A DNA stretch of 64,000 nt from Corydoras sp. C115 (taxonomy: Eukaryota > Chordata > Actinopteri > Siluriformes > Callichthyidae): the NCBI GenBank assembly GCA_019802505.1, contig JAFMOC010000003.1, forward strand, positions 6,822,501 through 6,886,500, in the 5' to 3' direction. Position numbers and translations under genes: made by a program. Below, piece after piece: positions 11,701 to 26,600 of the stretch. Under the pieces are notes generated by a model that saw nothing but the letters and a program-made list of their open reading frames with translations, ran no database searches and had not been told where the DNA came from. Position 1 is the first letter of the stretch. Each line of letters begins with the position of its first letter.

Positions 11701-12763
11701 CAGCAAGAAGTGGGCGTGCCCAAACTTTTGACTGGTACTGTCTTTAATTTTATACTACGCCTGTGTTGAATAGGAGAAAACTGGATTAATATGGATTGTT
11801 TACAACTGGAATATTGTGGTATGGTGTTTTATATTGCGTTATACACTACTTGTCCAAAAAACAGTCAATACATTGATTTGGCCTCCCATTGGATTATAAC
11901 TGCGGGGTGATTATGTTTCTGCAGGCTGTGCTCTTATTATTCTAATCTTATATTAGAGTGAGAGACCTTTTTTACCAGGCTGTTTATTTAAATGTTGTTA
12001 ATTGAGTGTTCCACCACAGAAAATAGTAAACAAGTTGAATCCAGGAATAAGGCAGACTTCGGTCAATGCAATATTTTATAGTGGAATGTTAAAAATAAAA
12101 CTTTCCAAGCTTAATTAATGGAATAAAGAATTCCAAATGGGAATGTTCAGGGGTCTTTTCACTGTGAAATGAAAAGAAATAAAGCAGAATGTTCGAAACT
12201 AGAATGTGGTGAAGAAATACTTTACATAACAGAGTTTTGTGAATTGAATGTCTGGAATTGATTTTTAGGAATTTAACACCAGGTTTGTTTGGAAGGGCAT
12301 GTTCTAAAATGATCATTTTCCTAACACTATTTAAGTGTCTTTTTTTCCATCAATCACTCACTTGTTCTTCATCCGCTCCCTCTTCGTCTTCTACCCGAGT
12401 GGGCATAAGAGACACCTTAATCGTGTTTGCTTTTATAGTAAGCACTTCATTAAGGTCAATGTCTTTCTTTGATTTCTTGGTGGGGGGTTCAGGGGCCACA
12501 TCCCCACTGAGATTGTGTGGAGCAGAGTCCTTAAAAGACTGGCTGGGCTCTGATGCTTCATCCTCCAGATTCTCCAAATCCTCCATGGTGCGAGCATGAA
12601 CCAACCCCTCACTCAGAAGCTCTTCATCCTCTGTAGCAATTCCCTCTATATGGATCTGTCTCGGTTCTTGTCCTACATGTGATCTTCCATTTTTCATTAG
12701 TCTGTTAAAGAGGCTATTGAATTCTGACACAACTTCTTCTTCTTCCTCTTCCTCCTCATCGTT

Positions 12764-12823
<60 letters not shown>

Positions 12824-15800
12824 TTGTGTTATAGATGGTTCTCCTTTCTCTGAAATCTCCTTTTCCATTTCAGCTTTTGGCAAAATAAATAAAAAAAGTA
12901 TTACACAATGTAATTATAACTAACAAAATAAGTAGTCACAAAGTTTTGTTCATTTACCTGTTTACAGCTAAATTAACTAAAGCTTTAGAGTGAGGAAAAA
13001 TGGTAATATATAAAAGGGTACACTATGCTGTAAACTTATGTTTATTTGCACAGTAGATTGTAAAAACTGTTAAAACTGGAAAAAAAAGTTCCACATGCAA
13101 ACATTTTGTGAACATTGCCACAATTACAATCACAATTAATACTATTAGTTTATGCAACACCAAAAAACATTGAACACATGTGTACAGAAAATATATGTAT
13201 CCTATACATGGGACTGTGGCTTTGCCACATTATAACGTGATATAAATTATATCACGTTATAATGAAAAGGGCGTCTGAAGTGTGAATGAGAATAATGATT
13301 TGGTTACATCTGTTTTATTGATTTACTCATCATTTACTTATTTATATTTCTAATACACATATACTGTGAATATATATAATTCAACTAAAAAAAAAAACAA
13401 ACAAACAGTGGATTATGGACAATATATAATATACTGACCTCTAAAACCTTGATATGATTATACTGCTTACAAAATAAAGATAATAAATACAAAAAAAGAA
13501 AAGAAAAAAAAATACATACTCTGCTTTTCTTCCTCTATAACTGGGACCAAATCGTCTTGCTCTTTCTCGCGCAGCTTTCGCTTTCTCTCGAACTGTTTCA
13601 GTAGCTGTTCTTCCTCATTTTCCTCTTCTTCCTCATCTTCTTCGTCTTGTTTTGTACTTTGTTCTTTTTCAACATCAGCAGTATTTTGTGTGATCTCCTG
13701 ATCCGCTGCACCCGAATCTTCACGGGTCAGCTTTCTCCTCATCCAGGGGTTGGCAGGATCACTGGTCAAATCGGCATCATTCACAAAATCAGGGAGAAGG
13801 CCATCTTCATTCTCTTCTCCTTCCTCATCATCATCAGAGGGTACAGTCAGTTTCTGAGTCAGCTGCTTATTTAATTCCAGCTGCTCCTGCATCGCCTTAC
13901 GAGCCTGAAAACACATTCAAGTTAAAAAACGCAAAGCAAGTTAATCAAACGAGGGGTGCAAATAATCATTCTAGATTACATAATTTCTCATTATTGATAA
14001 ATTAATAATACATTTTGCTTTTGATAACTTATAGAAGATTAATCATTAATATTGGCATGAATTTTTACACTTATCGCACATGGTTACAGTTTATATTTAA
14101 ATCTCTTTCACTAATTTGAAGTGCTTTTAACCAAAAAAGATTTAAATATTTAAAATTTTAACAAAATTTCCACCTACAATTTTTAATAATAGAAGCTGAG
14201 GCCCCATTATATCTCTGGGTTCCCAGAGAATTTGCAGTTATATAATACTAGCTACTTGGCCCGGGCTGGTGACGATGTTGTGATGGTGTAAATGTTACAG
14301 GTAGTTCTGGTTCTTAAATCTGATTGGCGGAGCTGTTTGTCCAGCTGTGATATACTTTATAAGAATGTATCAATGCGTGATCTATATCACATTATTTTAA
14401 ATCATGCTCCATAAATGGAAACACTGATTAATATAAAGAAAAAGCTGATTCCCAATAAACGCTAAGAATGTTGGGGTTGTTTATAAATCGTGTTCTTTGA
14501 TTTGCCACTAGATGGCATTTTTTGATTGTTAAAGAAACCAGCATCCTGTTACTTAGCAATCAATGTTTGCAGCAAAAACTGGACTAGATTAGTAGTGGAA
14601 TAATAGTTCATTAACAAAACCATTTATGAATCAAACTTTGTTTTTTTTTTATTATAGTGTATTTGTAACCATTTTGTATGCATATTGCATTAATGTAAAA
14701 TAATCACAAAAAAAGAGGTGTAACAGTGCCTCACTTCACATTGTGCCAAACACCTTTATCTCTTGATTTATTTAAAATAATGCATACCCTCTCTGGCCTT
14801 ATTGCTTTACTAGACAAGTATTTGTACATTGCCTTTTAATAGAAATATGCCAAAGTCAGACCGCACAAGATTCTAATAGGAAACAGCAAGTGACATTCAT
14901 GTACTGCATGTTATGCCCAAAACACATTTATAAATCAGATCATCACAATAGCAAAGACACAACGATACGCCCTAAATCAAGCTCTGTGGTGCACAGTTGA
15001 GGGCTTACTAAAAATAGCTAAAATAAATCCATGGCTTGGTATATAAACCGCCGCAGGGTCCCAAAGAATGTGTCAAATGTCTTGGTTGATGGTAATCGAA
15101 GCAACACTGTGGATTTGTATTAAGAAGATTAAGCATTATTAGGATGCAGATCTATGAACTATAAAATAATAATACAAATTAATATTTATAAATGCTCTGT
15201 AAATATAATGTTACGTACTGAATGTACTTGTTTTAAGTAAAGCATTAAACTGCATTATCAGTAGATTTTGTGTTTAGACTCATTTTCATGACAATGATAT
15301 AACGAGATGGATGGACAAGTGGTTTGTGATGTTACAAAATGCTTAATGGGTGTGTGTTGGAGCCACGTGTGGTCTGATTTTGGCGGATTTCTATAGTAAA
15401 TGGCACAGTGTGATCAATTACTGGTCAGTTGACGTTTACACCATTAGCATTTACATAACAGGCACTATTGCTGGTGTCTGAGGCAGGACAGAACCAGGTT
15501 TCCTTTGTTACACAGTGTTTGTTTGTGAGGTCTTACTGAATCATCATATTTGGCCATAATTGCTTTGGTCTTGGCCCACTTGCCGCTGTTCTGGTGCTTC
15601 AGTGACATCCTCTCCTACAGATCAAAAACATGAACGCTTATGAATACACCTCTTATATTATACTCCATTTCTCTATTGTCATAAAACACACCTCCATTCT
15701 GGATAACTCCATCTTTTTAAGCTCTTCCAGAGCACCATCAGGATCTGTCTTTCTCATTTCTTCAAACTGCTTTAGAAATTCCTTACGCTTTACTTTCTTC

Positions 15801-18800
15801 TGAACCTTGTGGAACCTAAAAAAGTGAGAAAGTTCAGTGTGTAAAAGTATGTATTTGTATATTATAAAGTGGGGAGTTCCGGTCCTTAAATCTAATTGAT
15901 TGAGACGTTTGTCCAGCTGTGACATTATTGACAACACCACACACCTCTAATCGCTTCACATTTGTATCAAGGCTCAATATAATATAATTTTTTTTTAAAT
16001 TTGACCACTTATTGACCAGACTAGGTTACATCATGTGGAAGACCAGTTTATTAACATTTAGGCCTGTAATTAAACATTGACATTAATGAATAAAACTTTG
16101 TTTATTATAATGTGTTTGTAACTTTTATAAAAGCAATAATGCACTCAAGGTTGTGTATTAATGTAAATAAATCACTGAAAAGATGTGCAACTAATAACAT
16201 TTCCTGTGATTTAATTACAATAACGCATGCCCTCTTGTGCCTTATAGCTTTATTTGAGGTTTACAAAAAGCCATATATTGAAGTATATATTAATCTATAT
16301 ATACCTACTACAGAAACAAGAATAATAATAATAGTAAACAACAATAAACTCAAAACAGGCATATTTAAGGGGGTTGTCCGTTTGCTCCAATTCCTGTGTT
16401 TTAGCTGTGTTTAAGTGTAAATGATCATTCATATAACTTGTACCTAGCTTCAATAATAATCTAATACACACATGTTTACACAAAATTAAGCACATTTAGA
16501 AATGACTGTTATAAGGTTGATGCCCACAGCTGCACATGTCCCATAAACAGTTCTAGGAGTCTGGTCTTACTTTATGCGCCACTTTTTCTTACTTTATATA
16601 GTTAGGCCAGAACAATAAGGAATGAGAACCACTGTGTGACTCATAAATGGGTCATCCACACTTTTTGAAAAACATCACTTACGCCATGTTTACTTCTGCC
16701 ATCTATACTTTTAAACCCAAAAACCCACCCCATTTCACGTTCTGATAAATAAAACCAATTCACTGGTGATTCTTAACAAGTCTCACTTGATCCTTCTTTG
16801 GTTTGATGTTCAATCCTGGTATTTCATGTAACTAAGCAACAGACTGTGGTTCAGGAATCAGCTTACTGTCTACCTGAGTATGTTGTAATTGAGGTCATGT
16901 GGATCGCTTAATGCTTGCATGAACAAAAAAGGCTTTAATGACCGATCGTGGTAATTTATGTAATGTTACAAATTAGGGCTGTAGCCTAATTTTGACCAAT
17001 GTGGATACAATCGGATATGTGAAATTGATTAGACAAGCATCGATTATGGCTGATCAAATAGAAAACTAGCTAATTGTTAAGCAGCCAGCCAATAAACCTA
17101 ACGAAATTATCTGTGCCATCACCACAAGATATTTAAGACCTATGGTCAATATTTTACTTCTGTAATCTAAGACGGTGGTTTCCCATGAACAAATAATAAA
17201 GATTTTTGGTTAACAAATCCCTGGTCACCATTATTCAGGGACTGCTGCTGAGATTTAAAGTATTGCTGGGCATGTAAGACCCACCAAGAGAAAACATATT
17301 CAGTTACTTTATACTACTGTTTAACAATAAAAGCATTGCTTTGTATTCTGCACATTTTCACATTATATTTAGGATGTCAGATAATAACCAACTTCGACAA
17401 CCAGAGCACCTTTTATAATGCAATCAAGATAAATATGTTTATAAATCTGCTTAGTAAGAATAGATCAAAGCATGATATCTATTAAGATTGCCTATTAAAG
17501 GCTTTAAATTAAGTTATTATAACATCTGAACTTACATCTTGCTTTTGATTTTTCTCTCTCTCCGGGCTTTGGACTCATAGTAAGACTGGAGAGCTCTGGC
17601 CTTCTGGAGTTCAGCTCGACGAATGTTCGCCTGCAAGTCATAAAAATACTTAAAAAGCCTTTCAATACGAAGTAACTGTCAACATCTGTTCCACATCCAG
17701 CAGATGGTTACAGTTCAACTAAGCTTCAGGAAAAAGCATGAAATATAAGCCCTATTTCCAAAAAAGTTGGAAGACACTTTTTAAAAAAAGCAATAAGACA
17801 AACTGTTGTTTTGGAACTTGTATTAAATTGATTAAAGCACAAAACAAAGCACAAAAAAATTTTTCTCTAATAAACCTTTGTACTCTGTTAATATAAAAGC
17901 AATGAAATGAGACCTCTGCAACACACTCAAAAAGGCCCAGGAGAGAGAAAAAATTTACACAAGATTAGTAAAAGTTCTAAATGAGCCCACAATTAGTAGT
18001 TTAACATGTAACTGGTGAGGTCATTGGTGAGTTTAAAAGGAGCATCCACCAAACTTTTTGCTTTACTTACAATAATTGGTCCTGATTTTAAACTGAACTT
18101 AAAGCCAAATTTTTGTACAAATCGTCAATCAGTGTAAAGATGTTTCTCAGTGCAACACTGCAAATGGTGTTTTACAATCTAAAAGTTTATAATATAATGA
18201 AAAGAATCATTGGTCTCATTCTAGTAGAAAGCATTGCTTGTGTGTCTATTAAGATTTTAGAGGCTATTGTTTCAGTCTTGCTATCTTAATGGACATTGCC
18301 TCACGTAACAGTCTGCTGCTGCATTCAAAATGCAACCCAATACCATATTACACAAAAAGGAAGCCATATCCAAATTTTTTGCAAAAACACTGACCAGTTC
18401 TTCAAGTCCAAGGTAATTTAATATAAGCTGAAAGACATTTTCTGTAGTTAGAAAAGATCCAGTTTCCATTATGAAAAAAAACATCAGATTCTATTGATCC
18501 AGAGATATACTATATATATATACTATATATATAATCAGTCGAATCAGTGCCCAGAAGCCAGCACTAAACAAAAGGCAGGTAAAAAAAACGTGTTGCATTT
18601 TCCAAGGCCCACAGCCTGCTAAAAGGATGGACGCTGGAAAAGTGGCAGAAGGTGGATTTCTCAGATGAATCTTCAGTTGAATTACACCACAGCTGCCACA
18701 AATACTGCAGAATACCTACTGGAGCCCGTATGGATCCAAGATTCACCCAGAAAACAGGTTTGGTGGTGGAAAGATCATGGTCTGGGGTTACATTCAGTAT

Positions 18801-19432
18801 GGGGGTGCGCGAAACATTTGCAAGGTGGAAGGCAATATCAATAGCCTAAAATATCAAGAACTATTAGCTACATCTTACATTCCCAATCATAATTACATGC
18901 TCCATCTCATAAATCCATCTCTACATCAAAGTTCCTCAAGGTGAAGCTCAAGGTGCTCCAGGACTGGCCAGCCCAGTCACCAGACATGAACATCATTGAG
19001 CATGTTTGGGGTAGGATGAAAGAGGAAGCTTGGAAGACAACTCTGGGAGGCATGTAAGACTACATTCTTTGCTATTTCTGATGACTTCATCAATAAATTG
19101 TATGAATCATTGTCGAACCGCATGGATGCAGTCCTTCAAGCTCATGGAAGTCACACAAAATATTAAATATGGCTCTAATAGCACCACAACGTCATTCACC
19201 AGTGTTACGAAGCATATCTTTGTATATGAAGTGAATTATTTGTTTGATTTTCACATTAATTTCTGTGGGCGACAAAATCTGACCTTTCTGTGTTCATTAA
19301 ATGATCAATATTTCTGCAGTAAAGCAAATTTATTTTCGGAATTTAAATCACATTTGGGAGGGTTTCAGCTTTTAAAGTCAGGTTATAAGCTTTTGTTTCC
19401 ACAACATGGATAAGCGACAGAACTTATGTCAG

Positions 19433-19477
<45 letters not shown>

Positions 19478-20463
19478 TGATGGTTATTAATCAAAACCTC
19501 AAAAGCACAAAACCCCATATCTGCGATGTAATAGGTGATACTACTTATGCAAAGACTTATACTAATATTTTGGATAAAACATGCTGTCAAGACATTATGC
19601 TTTTACTAGAAACTCGCTGTCCATTCCAAAGCACTATGCCAGGTCTTATTCTGCAGGACTTCTAACAACATAAATTTGACCATGTAAAGGTGCTAGACTG
19701 ACCCTGCAGAGATATGACCGATATACGACTCAACACAGTAGCAACGTGCAACATGGTTCCCTATATATTATACATCTACACTTGTTGCTCACCTCCTCTA
19801 GACTCATGGCTCTGATGGATGCTTCCTCCACCGGAGTCAGTACAGGATCATTGATAGGTTGCTTATTACTGTGAAGGAGACTGAAGATCTGCTGCTCTAA
19901 AGGAGTCCGAGCCTAAAAGATGAAAGCAAAAACACCACATTAAAGTCTTTAATTAATTAGATTTAGATTAATCTACCCCCGTCGTTTGGGGTAGAGTGTC
20001 CATTTAAATTTTTCCGAGGAAGGGGTTATCTGTAGTCCCAGGGGTTTGATTTTTTTGTGTGCGACTGATAAGTAGTACTATGTTTTCCCCCATCGAGTGT
20101 GATGGAATATTAAAACCTTGTAGGGGTCCATCTGCCCCATTGATCCTAGCTGTTTAATCAATTTTCTGTAGGCTTGTAGAACTAATAGACCTAGTAAAAT
20201 GTGTGGCTAAATATAACGAACAAAACTGGTCTGGTCAGGTTAGTAGTATTGTTTTGTGTAGTGGTTTTAGTAGTGTGTGGACTGCTACGGGTTTTTATTT
20301 ATTTATTTATTGAAATAATTAGGTAGATAAGTAGGCAAGTGGATAGATAGATATTGACCCCAAAGGGAAATTCAGTGCAACCTTAGTAGAAGAAAAAAAA
20401 AAATACAGGATATAAGATTAAAAAAAAGATAATAAAAAAAAAAAACCCTATCCATCTACACAG

Positions 20464-20537
<74 letters not shown>

Positions 20538-20559
20538 ACACACATACATATATACATTG

Positions 20560-20636
<77 letters not shown>

Positions 20637-23600
20637 AAACACCCCAGGAAGAGTGATCAGAAATATTTACATTATATGGCTTTATGACTGTAGCAATTTA
20701 GAGGTTATAAATGTAAATCCTGCACATTTAGAATGACTAAAGTGCTAATCAGATATGTATTTTAATTAAAACTGAGGAAGTTAAGATTCATCATTAATTT
20801 TTCCATCATCTCTGTTCTTCAGTACAACTCAGGTCTTTAGAATTAACACCACCAAGCTTCTGCTCTCTTGAAGGGTTTGATACGATCTCTAGTTTGTAAA
20901 ATATAGGAGGGCAGGCATCATAATACAGAAAACTGTACTGAGGGGTATTTCGAACCAAAAAAAACTTTCAGATTGCAGACATTTTTTTGTTTTGGCGTCT
21001 CTCTCTCTCCAACCTCCATCTGTCTCTGTTTTTTTATTATTATTATTTACCACGGTGTTGAAGACTTTCAGCTGTTAACAGACTGTTATGTTAATGCTAC
21101 CTGGATAATTAGTGAGCACTCCCTGCACCATTGCATTTCTAGTGGTGAGTAATTCTGTATGACTAGTTGCCTACTGAAGCCTTACAGCTGTTTTACAAGC
21201 TATGCCACAGTAGTGCCATAGCTATATTTTTATGAATAAATCAGCATTACTTAAGGCAGTCATAAGCTTGGGGTTAAGGAATCAGCTCTGTGACCTAAAG
21301 GTTCCTGGTTTGATTCCCACGCCCAGTCCCACGAAGTACCAAGGCATCTGACTAGGGTTGCCACCCATCCTGTAAAATACAGAATCATCCCATAGTTGGC
21401 AAATAAATGTTGCATCCCGTACTAAGCCAATACGGGATGCAATTTGTTCCGCATTTCCATTAATGTCTAATAAACATGTCTGTGTGGAACTGTCCAGAGG
21501 AAGCATTTATTGTTAGTTAGATGTTGCATAACAGTTCCTAGATCACAAATTATATTGTGTATTTTGGGTTAAAATGTTTATATTTTTCAGGAATGCAGTG
21601 CTCAGTAATTAGTACAAAAGTATATTAGATGTGGTTTAAATGTTTGGTTCAATTCAATTCAATTTTATTTATAAAGCACATTTAAAACCGGAACGGACCA
21701 AAGTGCTGTACAGCAAAATAACAAATAATAAATGAGGACAGCAGAATAAAATACACATTAAACATATTAAAATGAATAAATAGAAAAGAAATGCAAGAAA
21801 TAGAAGATCACCAGGTTAACCAAATTCGTAGGCCAAAGAAAAGAGGTAGGTTTTAAGGTGGGTTTTAAATTCCTCTATGCCAGTTAACGACCTAATATCC
21901 AGGGCTAATGAATTCCACAGTCTGGAAGCAGCAACAGAAAAGGCACGGTCCCCCTTTTGTTTCAAACGAGACTGTGGGACAGTTAACAACAATTTATTTA
22001 CAGACCGAAGTGACCTTTGTGCCTTGTAAGGGCATAACAGGTCATTAATATACAGTGGTGCCATACCATGAAGAGCCTTAAAAACAAAAAGTAAAACTTT
22101 ATATTTGACCCTAAAGCTAATAGGAAGCCAATGTAAAGAGGCCAGAACAGGTGTTATATGTTCCCGTTTTTTAGTACCAGTAAGTAATCTGGCTGCAGCA
22201 TTTTGAACTAGCTACAAACTGGCCAAAGAAGACTGACAGACCTCCCATGTAAAGGGAGTTACAGTAGTCAAGACGTGTTGTAATAAAAGCATGTATGACT
22301 TTTTCAAGGTCTTTAAATAATAAAATAGATTTTAGCTTGGCAATCTGTCTTAAATGATAAAAACTACTCTTTACAACGGAGTTAATTTGTTTATCAAATT
22401 TAAGAGCATGGTCAAAAATAAAACGTTTTTAGCACCGCAGGACACAGTAGGGAAGAGATGTTTCAAATCATCAACAATCGTTTGGGCACTTGATGTTGAA
22501 CCAAAGATGACTACCTCGGACTTGTTTTCATTAAGTTGTAGGAAGTTATTATTTAACCACTGCCTTACTTCCTTCATACAATCAAATAGCCTATGCAAAG
22601 AGTGTTTATCCCCAGGTCTAATGGGAAGGTATAACTGGGTATCATCTGCATAGCAATGGTACAAAACTCCAAATTTCTGAAAAATTTTACCTAGGGGGGT
22701 CAGATATAGTGAAAAAAAAAGAATAGGATCCAGGATCGATAGGACCCTTGTGGTACACCATAGGTGACAGAAGCATGTTTTGAGGTCCATTTACCCAATT
22801 GGACAACAGATGAGTGGTCTTTCAGATAGGAGGAAAACCATTGGTTGACCTGACTTCCTTTCAGATCATATGACAAATACTTTTTAACTGAAATAACAAT
22901 TGGTCATCCCACTCCTCCACCTCTAGGAAACCACAGCTAGTCATCATTTGATTTACAGGTTTTATTTAAGATTTGACTAAGTGTACTTCATAAGAAAATA
23001 TGCTCATTGGTAATAAAGCCTTTTAAGCTTTAAAGGTCTAATGGCTTTCTTGATCATCCCTCAGCTAACAGCACAGCATAGAAAATAAATCACATCACTG
23101 ACTGACACCCAGCTCTATAGGAGTCAGGCCCATGGTGGTCATGGCCTAGAGGAGCTGTGATGGGCATCCTTTATTTTCATTTCATAAAGGTCACAACATT
23201 AACCTAACCCCAAATTCTCCCTGGACGCTGTATACAGGGCTGCCCACTGCTCCGGGCACGTGCGCTTACTTCAGTGTGTGTTCATGTTTGTGTTTCACTG
23301 CATGGATGGGTTAAATGACAACATTCTCTATTCTGCATTCTCTATTCTTACATTCTGCAAGTACAGTAGGCAAAATTGATCACTTCATCAATTTACTGTA
23401 TGGTGAACCCAAGCAAGAATACCTAATGAACTGTTATACTTATTTTTCTACCATGGTACTGTATAGTCTACTGTTAGGACATCTATTCAAAAGCTAAATT
23501 TTGACCACAACTGGTTAATAATAAAAATTAACATCGACTATAACAACTGCAGTTTGGGAATCATTAAAGTATTCTGATTCAGCATGACAATTATTTTAAT

Positions 23601-26600
23601 TACACAGTTGAAACAGAATGGTGAAAAAACTATCTAGATTTTGCTATGACCCAAAGTTCGTACCTCAGCACAACGAAAGTGCTGTGGCAGGACTTTAAAG
23701 CAGTGATTAAACCAAATTCTTTCACAATGCTAATTAATGTTAAGTGATCGAAAAGACGCAAATTGGCAAGTCATTCTATGCAACCCAAAAAATGATAAAA
23801 TGCATTGAAATTTGCATAAAACTTTGCCAAGCAACATTTAATTAGGATAAAAGTAATGTGCAGTTATTGCAGACACTGATTCACGATTACAGATAATGAC
23901 AAACTGCTTGTGTGAGGTGTTATATTTGCTAATTAGCACACTAGCAGTGAAAGCCATCTTCAGGCACACAAGTAAACTCACAAAAAAAGTGTAGACAAAT
24001 TTGGTTTTTGGTGTGAACACAGCTTAAAAAAGTTGTGAATAAAGTAAAGTCCACATCAATGAACTGAAACAGCATTGTAAAGAAAAGTGGGTCAAAACTT
24101 CACAAGAACAACATGAGAGACTGTTATTGCTGCTAAAGTGGGTCTGATTTGTTGTCGTTTTTTCCCATGACGATCTCATACTGTCCACGTAATATCCATC
24201 CATCCATTATCTTCTGCTTTATCCTCTATTAGGGTTGCGGGGGGGTTCCCCATGCCCATCTAGGGGAGAACGTCTCGGGCGCTGGGCAAATACACCCAGG
24301 ACAGGGTGCCAATCTATTGCTGGGCACACACTCACACACACTCTATATGGAGCAATTTGGAGAATTGAACTGGCTTTATCCATGTTTTTTGGACTGTGGA
24401 AGGAACCCGGGGAACCCGGAGGAAACCCACGCGGACAAGGGGAGACCATGAGAACTCCACACATATTGGGATTTGAACCGGGAATTCCTAGCGCTGAGAG
24501 GTGAACGTGCTAACCACTAAGCCACCGTGCCGCCCCCACGTAATATCAAGGAGTATATCTAGTGTAAATATACTACGAACTACAGTCTAGCATACCAGTC
24601 CTGGATGTGGGAAGAGTGGTATTCAAAAGTTTTTGAATTCTCAGCACATATTTAGAAATTAGAAAAAAGTATACAACATATAAAACTTACTTCAGAAACA
24701 AGAAAATAAAGCTTAGGAAGTAAAATGGATCATACAAAATTATTAAGACTGCAATTTACATATTAAAGGTTTTTTTGGTTTATTTGAGAGTTTAATCGTT
24801 GAGATGACATCACTAGCAATTTGTTTTTCAGTCATTAGAGAGTTTAGTATCTTCAATTTACCCATTAGTGTAGCAAAGTGGCTTAGTGGTTAGCATGTTT
24901 GCTTTCATTGCTGGGTATTGTGGTAGAATTCCTATGAAATTGTTTTATTTTTTGTTTTGTATATTCATTTTATGTTTTTTTCTTTACAAATGTACATTAT
25001 GCTGAAGAAATCATTGGTTTAAATACCTGAATACTAATAACAAATACTTATTAAATAATTCCAAATGCTCTGTCTGCTTTGTTTTAAAGCGTTTTCCCCG
25101 GTTGTGCCAATTCCAGACGTGTATTTTCTTATTAAAGCACTTAACCAATCACATTTCAGTATCATTGATGGCAGGTTTTAAATATTTATGCTTACACCTT
25201 TAGACTGCTGGCCTAGCTTTAGTGTTGATCAACCTGTTGCTTTAACCAATTAGATTTTGTGTCCTTGATACCAGAGCATTGTAGCAGGCTAATGTTACGT
25301 CCATGTATTCACACCTTCTGATTGCATTGTACGTTTGATAAGCATCTCAGCCAATTAAAAGTTATTATGGAAATTCAACTCAGCATCAACATTGATGGCA
25401 CTGGAAAGGGTCTTATTAATGGAATTAACTGCAGTATTTTCAAGAATAATATAAACAGGAGGATGGATTTTATGTTAAAGAAATAAAATAAAATCAGGAA
25501 TTTTGGTGAGTGTTATTTTCCTAAAACATATTATAATTTTATGAGGTTATTGTTGCCGATTTCATTTTGTGTAACGTGATGGGTACGAATGAGGACCGGA
25601 GACAGGATTTCACAGGCTCAGGAAATCATTAAAACAAACATGTTGGCGATGGCATCTGCCTCTTGCTTTCCAGCAGCTCAGGTTTATTATCTGGACTTAC
25701 GAAGGGTGCACATGTTCATCAGGCAAAACCTTGTAAAGCGCTTTAATTTTCTCCAATCAAAGTTCATTGCCGTCGGCTCTGCCCCCCCCCCAGCACTGCT
25801 GTGCCACCATCACAACGGGTTACCCATCTGTGCGATGCAATGTCTCCTTATACAGAATTTCTTCATAATAAGAGGTTTTTAGAGCAACAAAAAAAGTTAT
25901 CAACAGGTGGAATACCACTAGGTTTAACCAATGCGGCACAAGTTTTTATAAATTTAAAGAGCAGTGTTTTATTCTTGCTTCAGGGAAACTAGTCTTCCTG
26001 TGGTAGTGGTGGGCAGTATGACTGTTTATTCCGTATAAAGGCTTCAATTCCCCACACAGTATGGATTTTTTACTATACTGTAACCAAGCTTATGCAACAG
26101 CTGTCAGGCTTTAATGGACAGCAAATAGCATAATATTACTCACCGACAGAAGTGCTTTGGAGCTTTGTATCAGTGAAGTGAATATTGGCTCAGAACACCA
26201 AAAAGACATGCATAGAAATACAGGCGTTCAGTAAATGTGCATTTTTAGGGGTAATAAATATACTTATTAACATGGTTTCACCTTCAGCCAATGCTTTCTT
26301 AGGATTCACGGATTTACTATTAAAAGGTAATTTGACATTACACAGGGCATGTCTTGATCAGTATATTGCCTGATCAAGCCTTACAAGCAGGCCTTACAAA
26401 CATCCTGTCCATGTGATGTTAAAAGTACTGTGTTAGGTCATGGCAGTCATAGCTTTTAAGTTGCCCTCGGGCAGCAAGATCTCTTCATGTAAAGGTGGAA
26501 GGTGCACATGGTGAACCTTACAGTAAATAAAAGAAGCAAAAGTGCTGCATTTTAAAAAGCAAATGTATTAGCGTGGGTGAAGTCTAAATCAAATAGAAAG

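Larger units (their letters stand above)
10639..11740. mobile_element. inverted-repeat DNA transposon (MITE) hosting two nested insertions
   Basis: The left end begins cagtacc and the right end finishes ggtactg. A second inverted match lies inward: cagactgtagtccatctgtt near 10722 against the complement of aacagatggactatagtctg near 11629. TA precedes the left end; the right flank is tc, probably a decayed TA. It sits in UTP14 intron 11 and was later split by the hAT MITE at 10760-11521. No coding capacity. Confidence 0.7.

Noticed and set aside
12717..12923. Poly-Ser/poly-Ala frame on the plus strand
   Set aside because: It is the antisense of the UTP14 exon 11 triplet repeats.
21816..22790. 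Retroviral pol from the YADD box
   Set aside because: The surrounding motifs ([47 protein letters not shown]) are those of non-LTR LINEs; no protease, integrase or LTR accompanies them.
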